39,015 nt of DNA from an uncultured Collinsella sp. (GCA_958421655.1 CATZMG010000010.1:1-39015); one strand, 5' to 3'; shown: positions 1 through 9,159, counted from the stretch's first letter. Program-made: numbers and translations. The notes: generated by a model from the sequence alone, not told the origin.

Positions 1-515
1 GAGCTCAGGTACTCCTCGACGTTGGCAGTGTTCACGCCGCCGGTGGGCATAAAGCGATGGCCGACAAACGGAGCAGCGAGGGCCTTGATGGTGTTGAGGC
101 CCCCATACTGAGCCGCGGGGAAGAATTTGGTGACCTTGAGGCCCAGATTCTCGGCAGCAGTGACCTCGGAGGGGGTCACGGTGCCGGGAAGGACGGGCAG
201 GTCGATGTCGATGCAGTGCTTCACGACGTCCTCGTTGTAACCCGGCGAGACGATGAACTTGGCACCGGCGGTGCGGGCCTGCTCAACCTGCTCGACGGTC
301 AGGACAGTGCCGGCGCCGACGCACATCTCGGGCTCGGCCTCGGCCATAGCGGCGATGCACTCGGCGGCGCAGGCAGTGCGGAAGGTGACCTCGGCGGACT
401 TCATGCCGGCTGCCATAAGGGCATGGGCGAGCGGTGCGGCGTCTTCGACCTTGTCGAGCACGACGACCGGCACGATGCCCAGGGATTCAAGCGTGGTGTA
501 GAACTGATCGAACAT
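1..515 (-). CDS. eda: KDPG/KHG aldolase, 3' end beyond window
   Basis: Class I aldolase that splits 2-keto-3-deoxy-6-phosphogluconate into pyruvate and glyceraldehyde 3-phosphate, in the cytoplasm. Read from the ATG at 515 the product begins MFDQFYTTLESLGIVPVVVL and continues for 171 residues to the window edge without a stop. Family landmarks are visible: AEVTFRTACA (catalytic Glu and phosphate/substrate Arg region), VGAGTVLT, FIVSPGYNED, the Schiff-base lysine in KVTKFFPA, and the phosphate-binding MPTGGV. The C-terminal ~35-40 residues of a normal ~210-residue enzyme are missing only because the window ends. The start is preceded by AAAGGAAC. It lies 254 bp downstream of KDG kinase on the same strand, so the two make consecutive steps from KDG to pyruvate. 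Confident family call; whether it also uses 2-keto-4-hydroxyglutarate cannot be told. Confidence 0.93.
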   Translation of the reverse strand, partial: MFDQFYTTLESLGIVPVVVLDKVEDAAPLAHALMAAGMKSAEVTFRTACAAECIAAMAEAEPEMCVGAGTVLTVEQVEQARTAGAKFIVSPGYNEDVVKHCIDIDLPVLPGTVTPSEVTAAENLGLKVTKFFPAAQYGGLNTIKALAAPFVGHRFMPTGGVNTANVEEYLS

Positions 516-575
516 AGTGTTCCTTTCGATGTGAGGCGCGCACGGGCGCGTGATTGCCAAAGAAGATTGGCCATG

Positions 576-637
576 AGCCGGTTCCGGATTGGTTATCGGA
601 GGCACTGCTTGGGTCACAAGCAATTTCGGAACCGGCT
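576..637. repeat. 11-bp perfect inverted repeat between kdgK and eda
   Basis: AGCCGGTTCCG at 576-586 is repeated inverted at 627-637 as CGGAACCGGCT; a smaller GCTT/AAGC hairpin sits inside. It occupies the 254-bp space between kdgK and eda on the minus strand. It could be an RNA hairpin in the eda leader, a weak terminator without a T-run, or two inverted operator half-sites (each arm contains AGCCGGTT, close to the LacI-family core AANCGNTT). Role not determined. Confidence 0.5.
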
Positions 638-769
638 ACGAGGCCAGTCGTGAAGGAATGCCAGACAAAACCGGAATGGGACTAAGTGGTTCTACCTGGC
701 CGGAGGAATCGGGGAGCGGGCTGCAGAGGTATGGGTATGGAAAGCTGCGGCCCGCGGAATGGGGACGGC

Positions 770-1804
770 TTAGCGCGCGACGCGGGTGCCACCGTCGGCG
801 GCGGATGCCACGGCTGCGATCTCGTCTGCGGTCACCAGGTTGGAATCGCCCTTGATGGTGAGCTTGAGGATCGAGGCGGCGATGGCGTAGTTGACGGCGT
901 CCTGCGGGGCAAAGTCGTTGATGAGGGCATGGACGAGGCCGGCGTTGAAAGCGTCGCCGGCGGCAACGCCCTCGAGCACGTGCACGTCGTGAGCAGGGGA
1001 GAACCAGTGCTCGCCGCTCTCGGCGTCAAAGAGCATGCCCATCCAAATGGAGCGCTCGACGCAGGAGATGTTGCGGACGACCGAGGCGACCTTCTTGCAA
1101 CCGTACTCGGCGCAGATCTGACGGGCCATCTCGACGTAGGTGTCGCGCTCCTCGATGCCGTGGGCAAGGGAGCCGGAGACGCAGGTCATACCGAGGCCGG
1201 CAGGAGCGTCCTCGTCGTTGGCAATGCAGATGTCAACGAGCGGCAGGAGTTCCTTCATGGTGGCCTGCGACTTCTCGGGCGACCACATCTTGCCGCGATA
1301 GTTCACGTCGCAAACGGTGGTGATGCCCTTGGCGCGGCAGGCGGTGAGGGCATCCTTGCAGGCGGCGGCCATCTCGTCGGAGACGGCGGGCGTCACGCCG
1401 GAGAAGTAGAAGACATCGACACCCTTGAGGATCTCGTCCCAGTCAAAGACGTCGCGCTTGGCCATGTTGATGGCAGAGTACTTGCGGTCGTAGACGCAGC
1501 CGTTGCCGCGCTGCGAGGCGCCGACCTCAAACACATAGGAACCAAGACGGTCGCCCTGGCGCACGACGCGCGAGGTATCGACGTCGTAGACCTTCAGCGA
1601 ACGCAGGGCGCACTCGCCCAGACGGTTGGCCGGGACAACGGAGACGTAAGCTGCCTTGTCACCCTGGTAGGCCAGGGAAAGCGCGGTGTTGGCTTCGGCG
1701 CCGCCGTAGCGGACATCAAACTCGGTCGCCTGCTCAATGCGCAGATGGTCTTTGGGCGAGAGCCTCATCATGATCTCGCCGAAGGTAAGAACCGTTTTAC
1801 CCAT
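770..1804 (-). CDS. kdgK: 2-keto-3-deoxygluconate (KDG) kinase, PfkB family
   Basis: PfkB/ribokinase-family sugar kinase of 344 residues, predicted to phosphorylate KDG to KDPG with ATP. The N-terminus MGKTVLTFGEIMMRLSP is typical of KdgK-type members, followed by DVRYGGAEANTALSLA (substrate-side glycine motif) and, near the C-terminus, VAAGDAFNAGL, the PfkB signature with the catalytic Asp; the first Gly of the usual GAGD is Ala here. I chose the ATG at 1804 because AAGAAGGAG stands 10 bp upstream; the open frame extends 29 codons further but through the regulatory palindrome. Followed on the same strand by the KDPG aldolase and divergent from a KdgR-like repressor, which together argue for KDG rather than another ketose as substrate. 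Probably repressed through the operators at 1911-1936. Confidence 0.88.
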   Translation of the reverse strand: MGKTVLTFGEIMMRLSPKDHLRIEQATEFDVRYGGAEANTALSLAYQGDKAAYVSVVPANRLGECALRSLKVYDVDTSRVVRQGDRLGSYVFEVGASQRGNGCVYDRKYSAINMAKRDVFDWDEILKGVDVFYFSGVTPAVSDEMAAACKDALTACRAKGITTVCDVNYRGKMWSPEKSQATMKELLPLVDICIANDEDAPAGLGMTCVSGSLAHGIEERDTYVEMARQICAEYGCKKVASVVRNISCVERSIWMGMLFDAESGEHWFSPAHDVHVLEGVAAGDAFNAGLVHALINDFAPQDAVNYAIAASILKLTIKGDSNLVTADEIAAVASAADGGTRVAR

Positions 1805-1847
1805 GGTCGCGCAGCTCCTTCTTACTCGTGCGTACACCTTTGATATG

Positions 1848-1905
1848 GCGTTGGCACGGAGGTGCCAAGACGGTAGGGTACATCTTTGCACCTCCGTGCC
1901 AACGC
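1848..1905. promoter_or_regulatory. 18-bp perfect inverted repeat containing two palindromic sites
   Basis: The arms 1848-1865 and 1888-1905 are exact inverted copies (GCGTTGGCACGGAGGTGC and its complement) around a 22-bp spacer. Each arm is itself the core of a palindrome: TTGGCAC-N4-GTGCCAA at 1851-1868 and TTTGCAC-N4-GTGCCAA at 1885-1902, centres 34 bp apart. It lies in the kdgK leader, downstream of the LacI-type operators. It may be a pair of operators for a second regulator, or, in the minus-strand transcript, an 18-bp RNA hairpin with alternative short hairpins. Confidence 0.6.
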
Positions 1906-1910
1906 TTGCC

Positions 1911-1936
1911 GAAATCGGTTTACGAAATCGGTTTCG
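1911..1936. promoter_or_regulatory. Two tandem LacI-family operators (KdgR-like)
   Basis: AAATCGGTTT occurs at 1912-1921 and again at 1925-1934, 13 bp apart; both contain AATCGGTT, an exact match to the LacI-family core AANCGNTT with a central CG. The second is flanked to give CGAAATCGGTTTCG, palindromic apart from its centre. They sit between kdgK and the divergent LacI-family gene, next to the palindromic -10-like AGTATACT at 1948-1955, so they are well placed to repress kdgK and the regulator itself. The binding protein is inferred from proximity. Confidence 0.7.
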
Positions 1937-1947
1937 TTTCGAGTTGT

Positions 1948-1974
1948 AGTATACTCACCTACAGCGTTTTGCAA
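1948..1974. promoter_or_regulatory. Probable divergent promoter for kdgK and kdgR
   Basis: AGTATACT at 1948-1955 can be read as a TATACT -10 element on either strand. On the minus strand TTGCAA (1974-1969) stands 15 bp upstream of it, a short spacer for a sigma70-type promoter; on the plus strand no good -35 is seen. The operators at 1911-1936 would fall just after the kdgK transcription start. Weak evidence from sequence alone. Confidence 0.35.
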
Positions 1975-2039
1975 GCGAGATTTTTAAAAAAATGCCTAAA
2001 ATGGCTCAGACTGCCGACAATTGGGAAACGGGGTGCGCT

Positions 2040-3062
2040 ATGGCGCAGATGAGAATCAAGGACATTGCCGCCGAGGCGGGCGTGAGCCCGGCCACGGTCT
2101 CGCGCTATCTCAACAACCGCCCCGGGCAGATGACCGAGGAAACCCGTGCTCGCATCGCGGCAGTTATCGAGCGCACCGGCTATCGTCCACGTGCCGCCGC
2201 GCGCAATCTGCGCAGCTCGCGTACCAACCTCATCGGCGTGATCTTGGCCGACATTGCTAACCCGTTCTCCAGCGCCATGCTCGAAGGGCTTTCCGCTAGT
2301 GCCGCCGCGCGCGGCTGCTCGCTTATGACTGCCATTAGCGGCAATGATTCCGCCAAGGAAGCAGAGTCGCTCACCAGACTTATCGATGCCGGCGTGGACG
2401 GCCTGGTCGTCAATACCTGCGGAGGCAACGACAAGGCGATCGCCGCGGCTGCGGGACGCCTGCCCGTCGTGCTGCTCGACCGCGATGTTGCCGACGGCGG
2501 TGTCGATCTGGTGACCTCCAACAACCGTGAGCTGGTCGCCGGCCTGGTAGACGCCTTGGCCTCTGCGGGCAGCGAGCGCCTGTGCCTGCTCACCGAGGCA
2601 AGCGACGACAGCCCCGTGCGTCGCGAACGCGCCGAGGCGTTTGCCGACGAGCTCTCGCGCCGCGGCCTGGCCGGCGAGGTCGTCACCTTGGCGGGCGGTG
2701 GTGTCGAGGGTGTCAGTCGCCTGGACGAGACCATCCGCGGCTATGCGGGTAAAAAGCTCGGCCTCATTGCCGTCAACGGCCTGGTTTTCCTGCGCCTGAC
2801 CGAGGCGCTGGCACAGCTGGGGCCCTCGTTGCCGGCTGGCCTCAAGATCGCGACGTTTGACGATTACCCTTGGAACTACGTGCTCTTTGGCGGTGTGACC
2901 ACGGCCGCGCAGGACACCCTCACCATTGCCGAGCGCGTGGTTGAGCGTCTGTCCGAGCGCATCGACCTCGTTACCACTACGGTGGGCGATGCCGCAAAGC
3001 TCGCCCCCAAGCGCATCGAGATACCCGGCCACATCGAATACCGCGCTTCGACCTCACGCTAA
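2040..3062 (+). CDS. kdgR: LacI-family transcriptional regulator, KdgR-like
   Basis: 340-residue LacI/GalR-family repressor. The N-terminal helix-turn-helix reads IKDIAAEAGVSPATVSRYLN and is followed by the hinge helix region ARNLRSSRTNLIGVI and a periplasmic-binding-protein-like ligand domain. The end of the ligand domain, FDDYPWNYVLFGGVTTAAQD, resembles KdgR-type members that sense KDG or KDPG. I prefer the ATG at 2040 to the in-frame ATG at 1992: it puts the HTH four residues in, as usual for the family, and has GGGAAACGGGG upstream. Divergent from kdgK with two LacI-type operators in the gap, so it most likely controls the kdgK-eda operon and itself. The effector is inferred from context and similarity. 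Confidence 0.88.
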   Translation: MAQMRIKDIAAEAGVSPATVSRYLNNRPGQMTEETRARIAAVIERTGYRPRAAARNLRSSRTNLIGVILADIANPFSSAMLEGLSASAAARGCSLMTAISGNDSAKEAESLTRLIDAGVDGLVVNTCGGNDKAIAAAAGRLPVVLLDRDVADGGVDLVTSNNRELVAGLVDALASAGSERLCLLTEASDDSPVRRERAEAFADELSRRGLAGEVVTLAGGGVEGVSRLDETIRGYAGKKLGLIAVNGLVFLRLTEALAQLGPSLPAGLKIATFDDYPWNYVLFGGVTTAAQDTLTIAERVVERLSERIDLVTTTVGDAAKLAPKRIEIPGHIEYRASTSR

Positions 3063-3072
3063 CCATTCGTTC

Positions 3073-3149
3073 GTGACCGCCTGTTCACACACGTTTTTTG
3101 AGCGCTTGATACGCTTTAACCCTGCGGAAACATTTTTCTGCGATAGTAT
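3073..3149 (+). promoter_or_regulatory. glnA control region with GlnR-box-like sequence
   Basis: TTAAC-CCTGCG-GAAAC at 3116-3131 fits the pattern gTnAC-N6-GaAAC described for GlnR boxes in Streptomyces except for the first base. GTGAC-N6-TTCAC at 3073-3088 is a second, dyad-like candidate half-site pair. A -10-like TAGTAT stands at 3144-3149 with no good -35, as expected for an activator-dependent promoter. Since the gene after glnA encodes a GlnR-like protein, this is a reasonable site for it, but binding is inferred. Confidence 0.45.
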
Positions 3150-3196
3150 CTGCGATATAGACCAGTCGAAACCCGCCCGAAAGAAAGGGGAGCGAC

Positions 3197-4534
3197 ATGA
3201 ACCAGCAGAACATCGATTACGTACTCCGCTCCGTAGAGCAGCGTGACATCCGCTTTGTGCGTCTGTGGTTTGTCGACATTCTCGGCCGCCTCAAGAACTT
3301 TGCCATTAGCCCCGAGGACCTCGAGGTCGCTTTTGAGGAGGGTATTGGCTTTGACGGCTCCGCCATCGAGGGCTTTGCCACGCCCGAGGAAGCCGACATG
3401 CTGGCGTTTCCCGATGCTTCGACCTTCCAGATTTTGCCGTGGCGCCCGAGCCACAACGGCGTTGCCCGCGTGTTCTGCGACGTGTGCACTCCCGATTGCA
3501 AGCCCTTTGCCGGCGATCCACGCGATGCCCTGCGCCGCATGTTCCGCAAGGCCGAGAAGGCTGGCTATCTGCTCAACGTGGGCGCCGAGCTGGAGTATTA
3601 CTACTTCCCCGACGAGCACACGCCCGAGCCGCTCGACAACGTGGGCTACTTCGATCTTTCGGTAAGCGACGCCGCCCGCGACCTGCGCCGCAACACGGTC
3701 CTCACGCTCGAGAAGATGTCCGTGCCCGTGGAGTATACCTTCCACGCCGCCGGCCGCTCGCAGCATGGCATGAGCCTGCGCCACGCCGAGGCCCTGAGCA
3801 TGTCCGACGCCATCACCACGGCCAAACTCATCATTAAGCAGCAGGCCTACGAGAGCGGTTGCCACGCCTCCTTTATGCCCAAGCCGTTGGCGGGTGAGGA
3901 CGGCAGCGCCATGTTCTTGCACCAGTCGCTGTTCGACCACGACGGCAACAACGTCTTTTGGGGCGAAGGCGACGAGAAGTACCATCTCTCCGATATCGCC
4001 AAGCACTATATGGCCGGCATTCTGGCGCACGCTCGCGAGATCAGCGCCATCACCAACCCCACGGTCAACTCGTACAAGCGCATCACCACGGGCGGCGACT
4101 CCGTGCCGCAGTACGCCACGTGGGGCCTGCGCAACCGCGCGAGTATGGTCCGCATCCCGGTCTACAAGCCCGGCAAGCAGCTGTCCACGCGCATCGAGCT
4201 ACGCAGTCCCGATCCCATGGCCAATCCGTACCTGGTCAACGCCGTCACGCTGGCAGCTGGTCTGGACGGCATCGAGCGCAAGCTGGAGCTCCCACCCGAG
4301 GCAACGGCCGAGACGCTCAAGCTTACCGACCGTCAGATGGTCGAGGCCGGCTACACGCCGCTGCCGCGTTCGCTCAAAGAGGCCCTCGACGTCTTTGAGG
4401 ACTCGCAGTTTATGAAAGATGCCCTCGGCGAGCACATCCACAGCTTCTTCCTCAAAAAGAAGCGCGACGAATGGCATAAGTTTGAGTCCACGATCACCGA
4501 GTGGGAGATCAAGCACTACCTGGCGAACTCCTAA
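3197..4534 (+). CDS. glnA: Glutamine synthetase, type I (GSI-alpha)
   Basis: Cytoplasmic dodecameric enzyme joining ammonia to glutamate at the cost of ATP. At 445 residues it has the length of the alpha subtype. Landmarks: GIGFDGSAIEGFA near the N-terminus (beta-grasp/active-site aspartate loop), the metal-binding NVGAELEYYYF, HAAGRSQHGMSLRHA, CHASFMPKPLAGEDGSAMFLHQS (ATP and ammonium site), SYKRI, and NRASMVRIPVY followed by RIELRSPDPMANPY. There is no NLYDLPPEE-like adenylylation loop, so regulation by adenylylation is not expected; GSI-alpha enzymes are usually feedback-inhibited. AAGGGGAG precedes the ATG. A GlnR-like regulator gene follows after 50 bp and a GlnR-box-like site lies upstream. 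Confidence 0.97.
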   Translation: MNQQNIDYVLRSVEQRDIRFVRLWFVDILGRLKNFAISPEDLEVAFEEGIGFDGSAIEGFATPEEADMLAFPDASTFQILPWRPSHNGVARVFCDVCTPDCKPFAGDPRDALRRMFRKAEKAGYLLNVGAELEYYYFPDEHTPEPLDNVGYFDLSVSDAARDLRRNTVLTLEKMSVPVEYTFHAAGRSQHGMSLRHAEALSMSDAITTAKLIIKQQAYESGCHASFMPKPLAGEDGSAMFLHQSLFDHDGNNVFWGEGDEKYHLSDIAKHYMAGILAHAREISAITNPTVNSYKRITTGGDSVPQYATWGLRNRASMVRIPVYKPGKQLSTRIELRSPDPMANPYLVNAVTLAAGLDGIERKLELPPEATAETLKLTDRQMVEAGYTPLPRSLKEALDVFEDSQFMKDALGEHIHSFFLKKKRDEWHKFESTITEWEIKHYLANS

Positions 4535-4584
4535 TCGCGCTGGCTTGTTCCAGTACGATTGAGCTTATTTCTTTGGAGGCCGAT

Positions 4585-5247
4585 ATGTCCGAAAAGAGTG
4601 CCCTGTTCATGGCGCGCACGACGCGCTTCCACGAGTTTGCCCGCAGCTTGACGACTACCCTGGGTGTCGAGGTGAGCCTGGCTACCCCCGATTCGCCGAC
4701 TGCGGCGCACGACTTTGACCTGCTGATCCTCGATTCCGACGGCATCCGCAGCGACCGCATCGATCAGATTGCCAAGTGGCTTGACGATCGCGGCGGCGTC
4801 CCCATGTTGGTGATTGTCGACGACGAGGCGCTCGGCACCCTGCGCCTGCCGAATCACGCGCATGCCGACTTTGTATGCCCCACGGCGACGCCCAACGAGC
4901 TTAAGGCTCGTGCACAGCGCCTGATGGGCGAGGAGGAGACCGTCGCCGCCGACGATGTGCTCAACATCGATAACCTCGAGATTAACCTGGCTACCTACCA
5001 GGTGACGCTCGATAACGAACCCATTGACCTGACGCTGATGGAGTACTCGCTGCTGAGCTTTTTGGCGACACATCCCAACCGCGCCTACAGCCGCGAGGTG
5101 CTGCTGCACCGCGTGTGGGGCTTTGAGTACTGCGGCGGCACGCGCACCGTCGACGTGCACATTCGACGCATCCGCTCCAAGGTGGGCCCGCAGATCGCGG
5201 CACACATCACCACCGTCCGCGGCGTGGGCTATCTGTTTAAGGACTAG
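4585..5247 (+). CDS. glnR: Orphan OmpR/PhoB-type regulator, GlnR-like
   Basis: 220-residue DNA-binding protein with an N-terminal receiver-like domain (about 1-115) and a C-terminal winged helix (about 130-220). The winged helix is clear: LTLMEYSLLSFLATHPNRAY, LLHRVWGFEY, GGTRTVDVHIRRIRSKVGP, TVRGVGYLF, and it closely matches actinobacterial GlnR. The receiver is degenerate: LLILD keeps the aspartate at the usual phosphoacceptor place, but the acidic pair of strand 1 is replaced (ALFMART) and the conserved lysine is absent (DFVCPTATP). GlnR is known for this phosphorylation-independent pocket. No histidine kinase gene is nearby. GGAGG lies 7 bp before the ATG. Position after glnA supports a role in nitrogen control. 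GlnR identity is by resemblance and context, not proven orthology. Confidence 0.8.
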   Translation: MSEKSALFMARTTRFHEFARSLTTTLGVEVSLATPDSPTAAHDFDLLILDSDGIRSDRIDQIAKWLDDRGGVPMLVIVDDEALGTLRLPNHAHADFVCPTATPNELKARAQRLMGEEETVAADDVLNIDNLEINLATYQVTLDNEPIDLTLMEYSLLSFLATHPNRAYSREVLLHRVWGFEYCGGTRTVDVHIRRIRSKVGPQIAAHITTVRGVGYLFKD

Positions 5248-5268
5248 CAAGTAAATAGAGGAATGTGA

Positions 5269-5298
5269 GGGTACCGGAGATTTCTCCAGTACCCTTTT
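5269..5298 (+). terminator. Rho-independent terminator after glnA-glnR
   Basis: GGGTACCGGAGA (5269-5280) pairs with TCTCCAGTACCC (5283-5294), followed by TTTTCT. It closes the glutamine synthetase unit before the AT-richer cassette. Confidence 0.85.
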
Positions 5299-5429
5299 CT
5301 CGTTTAGGGCGAAAAGAAGACCTTTAACCGATTTAAAGTGGGTCAGTAAAAACAATATCAAACGTATAACACTATCTCACGAATATCATTTAGTTACCGT
5401 ATCTCCCTACTGCACGGATGGAGGAAGAA

Positions 5430-6557
5430 ATGCGTTATTCGAGAAAGGTGATTGTCGGATTCATAGTATTGCTTGCCGCCCTGATGTCTCCAAGGTTGGT
5501 TTTTGGAGACGACGACTTGGTTCGTGTCACACCGCAAATAGCTGTGGAGCAAGCGCAAGCTTTCTTTGATGACGTATCGGATGAGCCGGTGACCGCTTGT
5601 GACCCAGTAAAAATGGTGAATTCCGATGGGGAATCAATCGGGTATATCGTTCGCGCGAAGCGGGATGACGTTAACTATGGCTACGTCGTATTTGATTCAG
5701 AGCGATCTTGGTGGATCAGCGAATACTGCTTGGCTCCGAACGCCCCTATGCCCATTGAGAATACAAGCGATGAAATAGCTCTTCTCGCATCCCAAGATGA
5801 CATCGTTGCTTTGAAATTTGACGAGCTGTCTTTTGGTATTGCAGATCTGGATAATAACGTTGTTTTAGATGAGAAGGGATGCCGGTCAACAGCGGTGCTT
5901 TCTGTGGGAAATAGCCGCAGCGGATCTCCAGGCAGGTTCGAGGATGTTTTCGTATCGCCCAAAGACCTGTATAAGCAAGGATATGTCATTGACGCAAGTA
6001 AAACAATTTCAGGGATGATAACGCCTACACAATCAGAGGTTATTAAAGAAACGGGGACCTATGCTTGCGATGTGTCTGCAATGTTTGCGGTAAGCAGCCA
6101 TTATGTAACGCTAAACCGGCTCAAATTGCCAGACTTATATCATGAGCTTTGGCAGTTATCGGGAACATCCGGCGATCCAAATAAGTCATTCGATCAAGCT
6201 ACGGGCCTTTACTTTACCCAAGGAAGGACTCCATCTCCAAATGCTGCCCCGGCTATTAAGGAGTTCTGTGCTAGGCGCGGGAAAAGGCTTGAGACATCAT
6301 TTGCTTGGTATCCATCTTGGGATTCTTTCAGGGCAACTGCAGATTCTGGAAATCTCAGTATCTTTTCTGGGACTCTCAGGTCAAGCCATGATGCTCATGC
6401 GATGGCTGTTGCGGGATATGTGGCTATGCATAATACATATTCAAATGATAAGAAATATATGCTTGTTGTCTGGGATGGTTGGTTCAATCAGCTGCGTTTT
6501 CTTCCATATGACACAACGATTTATATATCGCATGAAGGGACGTATTGTGGAGAGTGA
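5430..6557 (+). CDS. Secreted C39-like/papain-like cysteine peptidase homologue
   Basis: 375-residue predicted exported protein. MRYSRK plus a hydrophobic stretch (VIVGFIVLLAALM) ending near VFG-DD is a Sec signal peptide. Residues ~35-110 (AVEQAQAFFDD ... YGYVVFDSE) resemble the N-terminal pro-region seen before SpeB/C10-like and C39-like domains. The C-terminal half carries a plausible Cys-His-Asp set: Cys213 in TYACDVSAMFAVSSHY, His323 in DAHAMAVAGY, and Asp349 in VVWDGW. The protein at 12038-13210 shares all these blocks and is a paralogue. The ATG at 5430 is chosen for GGAGG five bases upstream; an in-frame ATG at 5418 lies within that site. First of a three-gene unit with AT-richer composition than htrA or glnR, suggesting acquired DNA. 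Substrate unknown; peptidase activity is inferred from motif order only. Confidence 0.65.
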   Translation: MRYSRKVIVGFIVLLAALMSPRLVFGDDDLVRVTPQIAVEQAQAFFDDVSDEPVTACDPVKMVNSDGESIGYIVRAKRDDVNYGYVVFDSERSWWISEYCLAPNAPMPIENTSDEIALLASQDDIVALKFDELSFGIADLDNNVVLDEKGCRSTAVLSVGNSRSGSPGRFEDVFVSPKDLYKQGYVIDASKTISGMITPTQSEVIKETGTYACDVSAMFAVSSHYVTLNRLKLPDLYHELWQLSGTSGDPNKSFDQATGLYFTQGRTPSPNAAPAIKEFCARRGKRLETSFAWYPSWDSFRATADSGNLSIFSGTLRSSHDAHAMAVAGYVAMHNTYSNDKKYMLVVWDGWFNQLRFLPYDTTIYISHEGTYCGE

Positions 6558-6900
6558 CGGCGAAGATGATAGAAAGCGCATACGTAAAACGCTGGGGCTT
6601 CTTTGCGCATTTCTTGGGATATTGGTTGTCGCGGCCTATCAACCGAGCCCCTCGGTCGTTGGTGGAAAAGATGACGAACATATTTCAGTTGAAGTACAGA
6701 CGCTGTCGGATATTCATAACGGGCAATTTGAGGCGCTTATGCCAAGTGGTTGCCGTAAGAAAATCGATATGCGCCGTAAGTCAAGTTCCGGATATGTCTC
6801 AGGGTTGAAAGCAGGTGATAAATGGATTCTAGTTTTTGTGGAAGATAAGGAACTTGACGGGACTGTTCTGTATCCCCATTCAGCTGAGAAAGTCAAATAA
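6547..6900 (+). CDS. Small membrane-anchored protein, partner of the cysteine peptidase
   Basis: 117 residues if read from the GTG at 6547, which has GAAGGGA 6 bp upstream and overlaps the end of the peptidase gene; an ATG at 6532 is in frame but lacks a ribosome site. A charged N-terminus (ESDGEDDRKRIRK) precedes a single hydrophobic helix (TLGLLCAFLGILVVAAY), giving a membrane anchor or uncleaved signal, then an extracytoplasmic part of ~85 residues rich in beta-type sequence (ISVEVQTL, GYVSGLKAGDKWILVFVEDKEL). The second peptidase gene, at 12038-13210, is also followed by an overlapping small exported protein with a similar layout. No family recognised. Possible roles are an inhibitor, chaperone or docking partner of the peptidase, on genetic grounds only. 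Confidence 0.6.
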   Translation: MESDGEDDRKRIRKTLGLLCAFLGILVVAAYQPSPSVVGGKDDEHISVEVQTLSDIHNGQFEALMPSGCRKKIDMRRKSSSGYVSGLKAGDKWILVFVEDKELDGTVLYPHSAEKVK

Positions 6901-6921
6901 AGTAGACAAGGGGAATGAAGA

Positions 6922-7506
6922 ATGATTGATAGAAAGCAGTTTTTAGGCCTGATGGCAGGGGCTCCTATTTTGATGCGAGCTGGGATGGCAGAAGCCGTGG
7001 AGTTGCCGGACAATCGGAAGCAATTGACGCTCGTGGTCGACACGGTGGTCAGAGATGAAAATGGCAATGAAAAAACGCGAACAAGAAGCAGAGAGACTAT
7101 TTTCACGCCAGAGAGCGAAATTGTGTCTGCGGACGCTATGGCCGGTGATGTCATAACAATCCAGAGGGAATCAGATGAAACGTTGCCGCTGCTTGCCAAG
7201 ATTGAGCTCACGGTCGCTTATTTTAACGATAAAACAGAAATTGAGATTCGTTCCGGAAAGTACTCGATAGTCCAAACCGATCCGCTTGTGATGTATGCAA
7301 ACGCTTGGTACGCGCTCATGCAGAAGGATAAATACGTGATGAATAACTTCACGGAAAGCGAAGCATCATATGAAACGGGGTGGGGGCCAACGCCATACGA
7401 CGCGGAGAAAGATAAGTGGACGTGCGGATCAGGCATGGGTGCGACGATTACGGACTTTATTAACGATTCAACATATAGTTTTGCTATCGACTGTTATATC
7501 GAATAG
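6922..7506 (+). CDS. Exported protein of unknown function
   Basis: 194 residues, 21 bp after the small membrane protein and in the same unit; AGGGGAATGAAG precedes the ATG. The N-terminus MIDRKQFLGLMAGAPILMRAGMAEA looks like an export signal with a degenerate twin-arginine motif (RKQFLGL), cut near AEA. The mature part is acidic and beta-rich: LTLVVDTVVRDENGNEKTRTRSRETIF, IELTVAYFNDKTEIEIRSGKYSI, then an aromatic, Gly-rich end (ETGWGPTPYDAEKDKWTCGSGMG ... YSFAIDCYIE) with two cysteines that could form a disulfide. I recognise no family. It has no counterpart beside the second peptidase copy. Being in the cassette, it may be a substrate, inhibitor or co-secreted effector; nothing in the sequence decides. 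Confidence 0.65.
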   Translation: MIDRKQFLGLMAGAPILMRAGMAEAVELPDNRKQLTLVVDTVVRDENGNEKTRTRSRETIFTPESEIVSADAMAGDVITIQRESDETLPLLAKIELTVAYFNDKTEIEIRSGKYSIVQTDPLVMYANAWYALMQKDKYVMNNFTESEASYETGWGPTPYDAEKDKWTCGSGMGATITDFINDSTYSFAIDCYIE

Positions 7507-7625
7507 ACATGACGGCATAAAACGAATTGGCTTATAAGCATGTCATTACTTAAGCAAAGCTGAAATCTTGGCATCTAGTGCTCGGGACTGCCCAGCTTGG
7601 GGTACAACTCAACGTGAACAATGAT

Positions 7626-7660
7626 GGCCCGCCACATGTTTGGCGGGCCTTTGGTTATTT
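7626..7660 (+). terminator. Terminator after the peptidase cassette
   Basis: GGCCCGCC (7626-7633) pairs with GGCGGGCC (7642-7649) around an 8-nt loop, followed by TTTGGTTATTT. It lies between the exported-protein gene and htrA; the T-run is interrupted, so termination may be partial. Confidence 0.6.
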
Positions 7661-7678
7661 GACGAAAGGATCGCAGCC

Positions 7679-9133
<1,455 letters not shown>

Positions 9134-9159
9134 CGAGCCGTATCGCACAAACCGATGCC

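Noticed and set aside
686..1843. Long plus-strand open frame opposite kdgK
   Set aside because: It is the antisense shadow of the kinase in GC-rich DNA; the protein is low-complexity Gly/Val/Asp/His and has no ribosome site or recognisable motif.
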